From assembly GCA_900545285.1 (NCBI GenBank), contig UQYK01000042.1:1-17760 (forward strand): a stretch of 17,760 bases of DNA, written 5' to 3'. The notes beneath the pieces are model-generated. The model did not search any database and had not been told where the DNA came from. It saw only the letters and a program-made list of their open reading frames with translations. Below are positions 1-6,280 of the stretch, in pieces (the stretch's first letter is position 1; each line of letters opens with the position of its first letter). The position numbers and the translations under genes were made by a program. The DNA comes from an uncultured Ruminococcus sp. (lineage in GTDB: Bacteria; Bacillota; Clostridia; Oscillospirales; Ruminococcaceae).

Positions 1-241
1 TGGTGACCATTACCGGATTGTCGTGGATGATCACAGAAATTTCGCCCATGATCTGACTCTCCGGAAGCGGCTTTTTAATCACATTGCCGTTTTCGTCTGT
101 TACGTCATAGTAGTACAGCGCTTTGCTCCAGGGCATCTCCACTACCGGGATGGTTTCTTCTGCCAGCGCAGAAAACGGAGAAATCCAGACGGAAGTGCAC
201 AGACACGCGGCACACATCAGCGCAGAAATAGAACGTTTCAT
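1..241 (-). CDS. Secreted protein of unknown function, N-terminal part only (continues past the left edge)
   Basis: Reading leftward from an ATG at 241-239, 80 codons stay open to the window edge. The product begins MKRSISALMCAACLC, followed by a hydrophobic stretch and a plausible signal peptidase I site after FSALA (about residue 27), so it is probably exported. The visible mature part includes ALYYYDVTDENGNVI and shows no family I recognise. A good ribosome site (AGGAAAGG) ends about 8 bases before the ATG. A consensus promoter lies about 100 bp upstream on the same strand, giving a long leader. The gene is divergent from the GH5 lipoprotein gene. The family cannot be named without the rest of the gene; the start and export signal are well supported. 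Confidence 0.75.
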   Translation of the reverse strand, partial: MKRSISALMCAACLCTSVWISPFSALAEETIPVVEMPWSKALYYYDVTDENGNVIKKPLPESQIMGEISVIIHDNPVMVT

Positions 242-346
242 GTTGAAATCCTTTCCTGAAAAATACCTGCATCCAGTCGGACTGGGGCATATCATGCAAC
301 ACAATTCTACTATATGTTCCGAAATAAATGGCACAAAACCACTCTT

Positions 347-375
347 ATTATATCATTTGGAAAAAGCTCTGTCAA
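347..375 (-). promoter_or_regulatory. Sigma-70-type promoter for the leftward secreted-protein gene
   Basis: On the minus strand, TTGACA (375-370) is followed after 17 bp by TATAAT (352-347), a perfect match to the housekeeping consensus. Transcription would start near 340, leaving a leader of about 100 nt before the ATG at 241. The leader includes the short inverted repeat CCAGTC/GACTGG near 271-283. Confidence 0.85.
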
Positions 376-550
376 GTTTTGGACAGGTGCTTTTTCAGAA
401 GTATGTCAGTGTAATTGGATTAAAAAGCAGTTGGAAGATTTTCTTAATCCTATAAATGGAATTGTTCCGAACGGTTTTGTCATTTTTGCTCTTTTTCAGG
501 GGGAAGGCTGCACAGAAAAAATGATTTCCAGGAAAAACGCACAAATTTTC

Positions 551-578
551 TTGACACTTTCGGCTTTTATGGTATGAT
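551..578 (+). promoter_or_regulatory. Promoter of the GH5 lipoprotein gene
   Basis: TTGACA (551-556) and TATGAT (573-578) are separated by 16 bp, giving a start near 585 and a short leader before the ribosome site at 599-603. The stretch 376-550 between this promoter and the leftward one shows no further gene or clear operator. Confidence 0.8.
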
Positions 579-611
579 AAAGGTAGTATTGTTATTTTGG
601 AGGCACAACAT

Positions 612-2426
612 ATGCATTTTTGGAAAAAACTAATTGCTGTTGCTATGGCTGGCGCAATTGCAGGATCCGCGGTCGCCTGCGGTTCAAGCGATGACTCGAA
701 AAAGTCGGACGACAGCAAGGCGGAGAGCGAAGCTTCTCGTGGTGTAGACCCCAAGGGCGACTTCACCATTGGTTTGGATGATGTGGCAGAAGCCATGGGT
801 GCCGGCTGGAACCTGGGCAATCAGCTGGAAGCCAACTCCGGCGGTGATGTAGATGAAACCGTCTGGGGTAACCCGAAGGTAACGCAGGAGATGATCTCCA
901 TGGTTGCGGATGCCGGCTTCACTACAGTCCGGGTGCCGGTTTCCTATTTATCCTACATTGATGATGACAACAATTATCAGGTGGATGCTTCCTGGCTGGA
1001 TCGCGTGGAAGAAGTGGTAAATTACTGCTATCAGGAAGGCCTGTATGTTATCATTAACATGCACGGTGATGGTTATAATACCGTTGACGGCGGCTGGCTC
1101 CTGGTAAACGGGGAAGATCAGGACATGATCAAGGAAAAGTATGAGGCAGTCTGGAAGCAGATTGCAGAGCGTTTTTCCGATTATGATGAGCACCTGATTT
1201 TTGAGTCCATGAACGAAGAATCTGACGGTACATATGACGGCGAACCGAACAAGGAGTATTATGCAAATCTGAATCAGTACAATCAGATTTTTGTAGATAC
1301 GGTTCGCGGTACGGGCGAAAAGAACACGCACCGCTGGCTTTTGGTTCCGGGCTGGAACACCAACATTGAGTACACCGTAGGAGACTATGGCTTTGAGATG
1401 CCTACTGATGAAAAATGTTCTGCCGGAGAAAGCCGCATGATGGTTTCGGTACACTACTATGACCCGTGGGATTACTGTGGTCAGGAAGATCTGAAAACGA
1501 TCCTGTGGGGTGACTACGGTCTGAATCTGATTGATACTTATGGCTTCTCGAAGATGAACTATCCGAAGTGGGGCGATCAGGCATATCTGGATGAGCAGTT
1601 CCAGAAGCTTCACGATAAGTTTGTTGCCAACGATATCCCGGTTATTATCGGGGAGTACGGCTGCATTGACAAATCCTCTGCATATGCAGATTTCAGCGGA
1701 CAGCTCCAGGGTAACCGTGCATACTGGGACGGCTATGTTGCAGGTAGGGCTGCTTCAATGGGCATGATTCCGGTATACTGGGACAACGGCTTCAACGGCG
1801 TATATGGTTTTGGTCTGTTCGACCGGAATACCTATGAACAGACACAGCCGGAGATTATTTCCACCATTTTGAAGGCAGTAAAGGATAAGGATCCGCAGGC
1901 TGGCCTGGATCTGAAGATTGAAACCAAGAATGAAAAAGCATCGGAAGTACATGCATACATCGGAATTCAGACAGAGGTGTACACCTTCCGGAATGCGTAT
2001 GATGATGCAACGTACGGCGGCGCAACCGATCACTTCAACACCCTGATCAAGTGGGGCAATGATGATGAGACCATTGACACTGGCGCAACTTTTACAGATG
2101 CTACTATCACCGGAGATGGCACTTACACCGTATCGGTAGATGGCTATGACTTCTCCTCAGACAGCAGCAAGCTGAACATGCTCTTTGTCAGCAGCGACTT
2201 TGCGTACAGCAATAAGCTGAAGGTGAGCGATGTTGTGGTAAAGGCGGACGATACCGAAATCCCGATCAGCAATCCGTTGGTAATGGCAGACGATCAGGGC
2301 AATTTCTACATCGAGCTGGTCAATATCTACAACACCGATCTCACACCGCTTACCTATGATATGCCAAAGGAAAGCTTTAGCGTTACCTTTACGCTGTCCG
2401 GAACGGAAAATGTTCTTGCTTCGTAA
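612..2426 (+). CDS. GH5 family glycoside hydrolase (endo-glucanase-like) lipoprotein with C-terminal accessory domain
   Basis: Likely hydrolyses beta-glucan chains (cellulose, xyloglucan or similar) at the cell surface. The 604-residue product has a lipoprotein signal ending at lipobox AVAC (Cys23) and a Ser/Asp/Lys-rich linker to about residue 45. A GH5 catalytic domain follows (about 55-420): GWNLGN (65-70), VRVPVSY, NMHGDG, acid/base in MNEES (Glu202), VHYYDPW, nucleophile in IGEYG (Glu348), and YWDNG. The GWNLGN opening resembles GH5_4-type enzymes; the subfamily was not tested. The proline usual after the acid/base Glu is replaced by Glu. Residues about 425-604 look beta-rich and may form a carbohydrate-binding module; its family is not recognised. 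ATG at 612 is preferred over an in-frame TTG at 597, because GGAGG at 599-603 sits 8 bases before it. It is a single-gene unit with its own promoter and terminator. Confidence 0.93.
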   Translation: MHFWKKLIAVAMAGAIAGSAVACGSSDDSKKSDDSKAESEASRGVDPKGDFTIGLDDVAEAMGAGWNLGNQLEANSGGDVDETVWGNPKVTQEMISMVADAGFTTVRVPVSYLSYIDDDNNYQVDASWLDRVEEVVNYCYQEGLYVIINMHGDGYNTVDGGWLLVNGEDQDMIKEKYEAVWKQIAERFSDYDEHLIFESMNEESDGTYDGEPNKEYYANLNQYNQIFVDTVRGTGEKNTHRWLLVPGWNTNIEYTVGDYGFEMPTDEKCSAGESRMMVSVHYYDPWDYCGQEDLKTILWGDYGLNLIDTYGFSKMNYPKWGDQAYLDEQFQKLHDKFVANDIPVIIGEYGCIDKSSAYADFSGQLQGNRAYWDGYVAGRAASMGMIPVYWDNGFNGVYGFGLFDRNTYEQTQPEIISTILKAVKDKDPQAGLDLKIETKNEKASEVHAYIGIQTEVYTFRNAYDDATYGGATDHFNTLIKWGNDDETIDTGATFTDATITGDGTYTVSVDGYDFSSDSSKLNMLFVSSDFAYSNKLKVSDVVVKADDTEIPISNPLVMADDQGNFYIELVNIYNTDLTPLTYDMPKESFSVTFTLSGTENVLAS

Positions 2427-2449
2427 AAATGATTCAATGAAATAAAAAG

Positions 2450-2487
2450 ATTCCTCTCAACGAATAGACAGTTGGGAGGAATTTTTT
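2450..2487 (+). terminator. Intrinsic terminator after the GH5 gene
   Basis: A 12-bp stem (ATTCCTCTCAAC at 2450-2461 with GTTGGGAGGAAT at 2471-2482, one G-T pair) has a 9-base loop and is followed by a T run to 2487. It nearly matches the terminator at 3382-3420. Confidence 0.88.
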
Positions 2488-2507
2488 GCAAAAATAGCTG
2501 ATAAATA

Positions 2508-2535
2508 TTGACAATATAATTTAAAAGCATATAAT
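2508..2535 (+). promoter_or_regulatory. Promoter of the AT-rich membrane-protein gene
   Basis: TTGACA (2508-2513) and TATAAT (2530-2535), both exact consensus, are 16 bp apart. The promoter begins about 20 bp after the preceding terminator, so this gene is its own transcription unit. Confidence 0.8.
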
Positions 2536-2573
2536 ATAGTTATAAATTGCGAAAAGGAAAGGAGGATTATAGT

Positions 2574-3311
2574 ATGACCTTATTAGTGATTATACTATTG
2601 GCATATGCAATAAATGCATTTATGAATTTTATGAGTGAGAATGGCAGTGGTATCTTAATGTTGCTTTTTGAACTTTTATTGTGGCTGATAAAACTGCCAA
2701 TTAGAGTGGCAAAAACAATTCGAATTTACTTTTGCAAGATGAAAAAAAGAAATTTTGTAAAAGCAGGAAGAAATGTAGAAGAGCCAGCGTTAGAAGAAAA
2801 AGATGAAATGGAATTAAAAGAAGATGAAAAAGAAAATCGTTCTAAGTTTATGATTTTTCTTGATTTTGCTGTTTTAGGATTGATTATATTTTTTTCAGTT
2901 GGAGCGATTTACAAAACAATTCCGCGCGAGTATGAAATGCATAATATTACATATAAATTGCCACGAAAATACAAATATGATATTTTTCAGGAAAATACCG
3001 ACACATTCGACTTGGGTGATATAGCTGTAATTTGGGTGGAGTACCGTAAGGACTATGCAAAAGATGAGAAAGATAAGGAATTGGAATTGTATTTTTATTC
3101 TGGCTACAATGAAGATAATATTCGGTACAGTGATGTGCTTGGAACGAAAGTGGCAAAAGATACAAGCAATCCACAAAAATTGATGTTTGCGTTTTTTCTT
3201 GATAACGATCTGTATTGTTTTAGAACTACATGTTATACGGATTATTATGCTGAAAAAGTGGACAAAGATGAATTTGAAAAACTGATATCTTCAATCAAGC
3301 TGCGTGAATGA
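2574..3311 (+). CDS. Hypothetical membrane protein
   Basis: The 245-residue product is not recognised as any family. It opens with a hydrophobic helix (about 2-20) and a second hydrophobic stretch (about 26-42). A basic then strongly charged Glu/Lys-rich cytoplasmic segment follows (about 50-92). A further membrane helix (about 94-115) precedes a C-terminal soluble region of about 130 residues, probably outside the cell. That region is rich in Tyr, Asp and Lys and contains ELELYFYSGYNEDN. ATG at 2574 is chosen over an in-frame TTG at 2547 because AAAGGAGG (2558-2565) lies 8 bases before it. Base and codon use are much more AT-rich than in either neighbour (many AAA, GAA, ATT and TTT codons), which suggests separate acquisition. 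It has its own promoter and terminator. Confidence 0.85.
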   Translation: MTLLVIILLAYAINAFMNFMSENGSGILMLLFELLLWLIKLPIRVAKTIRIYFCKMKKRNFVKAGRNVEEPALEEKDEMELKEDEKENRSKFMIFLDFAVLGLIIFFSVGAIYKTIPREYEMHNITYKLPRKYKYDIFQENTDTFDLGDIAVIWVEYRKDYAKDEKDKELELYFYSGYNEDNIRYSDVLGTKVAKDTSNPQKLMFAFFLDNDLYCFRTTCYTDYYAEKVDKDEFEKLISSIKLRE

Positions 3312-3381
3312 TGTTTTGTGCGGCATTTTAAAATATTCTGGCTGCATAAATGCATAACCAATCTCATTAAAAAAACGGAAA

Positions 3382-3420
3382 AATTCCTCTCAACGGATTA
3401 ACGGTTAGGAGGAATTTTTT
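3382..3420 (+). terminator. Intrinsic terminator after the AT-rich membrane-protein gene
   Basis: AATTCCTCTCAAC (3382-3394) pairs with GTTAGGAGGAATT (3404-3416) with one mismatch and one G-T pair, followed by a T run to 3420. Its left arm and start of loop (ATTCCTCTCAACG) match the terminator at 2450. Confidence 0.85.
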
Positions 3421-3558
3421 ATTGAACTAGATGTGACTTATGCCGGACATCTATTTAGAGAGGGTAGTGAATATGAATACATGGGCTTCTCTCAGGTTTG
3501 CCAGGGCATCTGTTTTTTCGGTGCTGAATTTTATATGTTAGGTATCTGTTAGGAAAAC
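3421..3558. other. Intergenic stretch between the two converging transcription units
   Basis: No convincing gene is visible. A 22-codon frame from ATG at 3473 has a purine-rich run (GAGAGGG) upstream but nothing else in its favour. Confidence 0.5.
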
Positions 3559-3614
3559 GCAAAAAAGATGTAATACAAAGCTTCAAAACAAAACTTGTAT
3601 TACACCTTTTTTGC
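3559..3614 (-). terminator. Terminator of the tRNA operon (probably bidirectional)
   Basis: GCAAAAAAGATGTAATACAA (from 3559) pairs with TTGTATTACACCTTTTTTGC (to 3614) with a single wobble or mismatch. Read leftward, the stem ends in a T run, as expected for the end of the leftward tRNA transcript. The A/T symmetry would let it work rightward too. Confidence 0.88.
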
Positions 3615-3625
3615 GTGATATTTAG

Positions 3626-3702
3626 TGGGGTGGGAGATGGGATTCGAACCCACGATCTTCGGGACCACAATCCGACGCTTTAACCAGCTAAGCTACACCC
3701 AC
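3626..3702 (-). tRNA. tRNA-His (anticodon GTG)
   Basis: The minus strand gives a full cloverleaf with anticodon loop TTGTGGT, T-arm GTGGG-TTCGAAT-CCCAT and an encoded CCA (3628-3626). A C at position 73 and a G encoded just before the 5' end (base 3703, G-1) are the histidine identity pair. The acceptor stem has one U-U mismatch (positions 6 and 67, bases 3697 and 3635). It is the last gene of the three-tRNA operon. Confidence 0.95.
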
Positions 3703-3729
3703 CATATTTGTGCCCCTCAGCGGGACATT

Positions 3730-3806
3730 TGGCGCGCCTTACTGGATTCGAACCAGTGGCTTACTGCTTAGAAGGCAGTTACTCTATCCAGCTGAGTTAA
3801 AGGCGC
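3730..3806 (-). tRNA. tRNA-Arg (anticodon TCT)
   Basis: The minus strand folds with acceptor GCGCCTT/AAGGCGC, anticodon stem-loop CTGC-CTTCTAA-GCAG, T-loop TTCGAAT, discriminator G and an encoded CCA (3732-3730). It reads AGA and AGG codons. It is the middle gene of the tRNA operon, 27 bases upstream of tRNA-His. Confidence 0.96.
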
Positions 3807-3809
3807 ATG

Positions 3810-3883
<74 letters not shown>

Positions 3884-3913
3884 ATGGCGTTCTCGGTGTC
3901 AACCGACTATATT

Positions 3914-3942
3914 ATTATAGCACAGCGCTGTAATTTTGTCAA
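3914..3942 (-). promoter_or_regulatory. Promoter of the tRNA operon
   Basis: On the minus strand, TTGACA (3942-3937) and TATAAT (3919-3914) are both exact with 17 bp between them. A TG lies one base upstream of the -10 (extended -10). This is a strong promoter, as expected for tRNA genes. Confidence 0.92.
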
Positions 3943-4023
3943 GTTTATTTTTTTCGGAACTAATCTCATATTTTGTCGAATGTAGTGTACGTTTACTTTT
4001 TATTATTAAGAGGATTGAGATTG

Positions 4024-4131
4024 ATGGAAGGAAAGTGGGAAAACCATGCCAATCCGCTCCGGCAGGCGGCAATACAGCAAAGGGAATACTTTCGGATGCT
4101 GTTTTTGCAGAAACAGAAAATTGATGCGTAA
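4024..4131 (+). CDS. Possible 35-residue small protein upstream of parE
   Basis: An ATG at 4024 opens 35 codons ending in TAA at 4131, preceded by AAGAGG (4008-4013) at 10 bases. The product starts MEGKWENHANPLRQAAIQQR and is rich in Gln, Lys, Arg and aromatic residues, with no membrane helix or export signal. It would form an amphipathic helix. This stretch is more GC-rich than the AT-rich bases on both sides, as expected for coding DNA. No convincing promoter is seen, and the parE promoter starts only 4 bases after the stop. No homologue is recalled. It could be a chance open frame. Confidence 0.4.
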   Translation: MEGKWENHANPLRQAAIQQREYFRMLFLQKQKIDA

Positions 4132-4134
4132 AAC

Positions 4135-4163
4135 TTGATTTTTTGATTTTAAGATGGTATAAT
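4135..4163 (+). promoter_or_regulatory. Promoter of parE-parC
   Basis: TTGATT (4135-4140) is followed after 17 bp by TATAAT (4158-4163), with a TGG extension before the -10 (extended -10). The start near 4170 rules out the upstream in-frame ATG at 4168 as the translation start. Confidence 0.85.
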
Positions 4164-4209
4164 AGATATGTTTATGCAAAAACGGAGCAAAAAGAGAAAG
4201 GATGAGATC

Positions 4210-6189
4210 ATGGCGAAGAAGCAAACCTATGATAATGAAAGTATCACAATGCTGAAAGGCCCGGATAAAGTACGGAAGCGGCCTGGTGTTATTTTTGGTT
4301 CAGATGGTCTGGATGGCTGTGCCCATTCGATTTTTGAAATCATTTCCAATTCCATTGATGAAGCCCGCGCAGGATACGGCGGAAAAATTATTGTGACGAA
4401 GTATCAGGATCACTCGGTAGAAGTAGAGGACTTCGGCCGTGGATGTCCGGTGGATTTTAACAAGAATGAAAATCGGTATAACTGGGAACTGGTATACTGT
4501 GAATTGTATGCCGGAGGAAAATATGATGCCGGCGAGGACAACTATGCCTATTCCCTGGGACTCAACGGCCTGGGTCTGTGTGCCACCCAGTTTGCATCTG
4601 CCTATATGGATGTGGAAATTATCCGGGACGGCTATCAGTACAACCTGCACTTTGAAAAAGGGGAAAATATTGGCGGCCTGGAAAAAAAGCCTACACGGAA
4701 AAAGCAGACCGGCACCCGTACCCGCTGGATGCCTGATCTGGATGTCTTTACGGAAATTGACGTGCCGGATGATTACTACTGTGACACACTGCGGCGGCAG
4801 GCAGTTGTAAACCCGAACCTGCTGTTTGTGTTCCGGAAGGAAGAGGCAGACGGCTCCTTTGCAGAGCAGCAATTCCTCTATGAAAATGGCATTGCAGACT
4901 ATGTCCGGGAAATTGCCGGCGAAACGGCGCTGACTTCTGTCCAGGACTGGAGCTGTCAGAGAGAGGGCAGAGACCGGGAGGATAAGCCGGATTATAAGGT
5001 AAAGCTGGGTGTTGCCCTGACTTTTTCCAACCAGGTACAGCGTCTGGAATACTATCACAATTCCAGCTGGCTGGAACACGGCGGTTCGCCGGAAAAAGCG
5101 GTGAAGCAGGCGTTTGTCTATCAGATTGATGCCTACCTCCGGCAGAACAACAAGTATCTGAAAAATGAATCCAAGCTGAAATTTGAAGATGTCGAGGCGT
5201 GTCTGGTGCTGGTTTCTTCCAGCTTTTCTACCCAGACCAGCTATGAAAACCAGACGAAAAAAGCTATTACCAATAAGTTTATCTATGAGGCCATGACAGA
5301 TTTTTTGAAGCATCAGCTGGAAATCTATTTTATCGAAAATCCAGACGAGGCAGAAAAAATTGCCGCGCAGGTGTTGGTGAATAAGCGCAGCCGGGAAAAC
5401 GCAGAAAAAACACGGCTGAATCTAAAGAAAAAACTGGCAGGTACCATTGATGTCACCAATATGATCCCGAAGTTTGTGGATTGCCGCAGCAAGGATCTCA
5501 GCCGCCGGGAACTCTATATTGTAGAGGGTGACTCGGCACTTGGATCGGTTAAAATGGCGCGAGACGCAGAGTTTCAGGCAGTAATCCCGGTACGTGGTAA
5601 AATTCTGAACTGCTTGAAGGCAGACTACAACAAGATCTTTAAAAATGATATTATTACGGATATTATGAAGCTGCTGGGATGCGGCGTAGAGGTCAGCACA
5701 AAGGCCAATAAGGATATTTCCTCCTTCCACCTGGACGGCCTGCGGTGGAATAAAATTGTGATCTGTACGGATGCGGACGTAGACGGCTTTCAGATTCGGA
5801 CGCTGATTCTCACTATGCTCTATCGTCTGACTCCGACTCTGATCAATGAGGGCTATGTGTATATTGCAGAGTCACCGCTCTTTGAAATCACTACCAAAAA
5901 GCGTACCTATTTTGCGTATACGGAAAAGGAAAAGACGGAGATTCTTGCTGAGATTGACGGAGAAAAGTACACGCTCCAGCGGTCAAAAGGTCTGGGCGAG
6001 AACGAAGCGGATATGATGGCACTGACGACCATGAATCCGGAAACACGCCGGCTGATTCAGGTGACGGCGGCCGGTATTGAGGAAACAGCGGCCATGTTTG
6101 ATATGCTCCTGGGAGACGATCTCCAGGGACGCAAGGACTTTATTGCCGCATACGGCAGCGATTATCTGGAACTGGCAGATATCAGCTAA
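4210..6189 (+). CDS. parE: Type IIA DNA topoisomerase ATPase subunit, ParE-like (topoisomerase IV subunit B)
   Basis: Binds and hydrolyses ATP to drive strand passage with the ParC-like partner encoded next; the complex decatenates or relaxes DNA in the cytoplasm. In the GHKL ATPase domain, Glu43 and Asn47 lie in FEIISNSIDEA, Asp74 in EDFGRG, and LGLNGLG forms the ATP lid. A transducer domain follows (about 230-400). The Toprim domain has VEGDSA (Glu439) and DADVDG (Asp521, Asp523), and the RSKGLGE motif comes near the end. Length (659) is normal for ParE. Many motif neighbours are unusual for the family: VEGDSALGS where VEGDSAGGS is usual, and DADVDGFQIRT where GAHIRT is usual. This suggests a divergent clade. 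ATG at 4210 follows AAAGGA (4197-4202) by 7 bases. ParE is favoured over GyrB because no dnaA, recF or gyrA context is seen and the partner lacks a GyrA box. Confidence 0.9.
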   Translation: MAKKQTYDNESITMLKGPDKVRKRPGVIFGSDGLDGCAHSIFEIISNSIDEARAGYGGKIIVTKYQDHSVEVEDFGRGCPVDFNKNENRYNWELVYCELYAGGKYDAGEDNYAYSLGLNGLGLCATQFASAYMDVEIIRDGYQYNLHFEKGENIGGLEKKPTRKKQTGTRTRWMPDLDVFTEIDVPDDYYCDTLRRQAVVNPNLLFVFRKEEADGSFAEQQFLYENGIADYVREIAGETALTSVQDWSCQREGRDREDKPDYKVKLGVALTFSNQVQRLEYYHNSSWLEHGGSPEKAVKQAFVYQIDAYLRQNNKYLKNESKLKFEDVEACLVLVSSSFSTQTSYENQTKKAITNKFIYEAMTDFLKHQLEIYFIENPDEAEKIAAQVLVNKRSRENAEKTRLNLKKKLAGTIDVTNMIPKFVDCRSKDLSRRELYIVEGDSALGSVKMARDAEFQAVIPVRGKILNCLKADYNKIFKNDIITDIMKLLGCGVEVSTKANKDISSFHLDGLRWNKIVICTDADVDGFQIRTLILTMLYRLTPTLINEGYVYIAESPLFEITTKKRTYFAYTEKEKTEILAEIDGEKYTLQRSKGLGENEADMMALTTMNPETRRLIQVTAAGIEETAAMFDMLLGDDLQGRKDFIAAYGSDYLELADIS

Positions 6190-6191
6190 AA

Positions 6192-6248
6192 CGTGTTCCT
6201 GTTAAAATTTTGCCGAAAAGACGTGTATTTCATGCGGACAGGAACGCG
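6192..6248 (+). other. Long-loop hairpin between parE and parC
   Basis: CGTGTTCCTGT (6192-6202) pairs with ACAGGAACGCG (6238-6248), 11 bp with one G-T pair. The loop is about 35 bases, and no T run follows, so this is not an ordinary terminator. It lies between the parE stop and the parC ribosome site (GAGGA, 6271-6275). It could affect message processing or parC translation; the role is unknown. Confidence 0.5.
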
Positions 6249-6280
6249 CTCTAAGATACAGCAAAAAAGCGAGGACAAAA

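Noticed and set aside
948..1613. 221-codon minus-strand frame opposite the GH5 domain
   Set aside because: The plus strand holds all GH5 catalytic motifs; the minus frame has no signals.
3473..3541. 22-codon open frame after the AT-rich gene
   Set aside because: Too short, with no promoter after the upstream terminator.
3936..4124. 62-codon plus-strand frame upstream of parE
   Set aside because: It starts within the tRNA promoter region and has no ribosome site; the 35-codon frame at 4024 in another phase is better supported.
4300..5313. 337-codon minus-strand frame opposite parE
   Set aside because: Antisense shadow of a conserved ATPase; no supporting signals.
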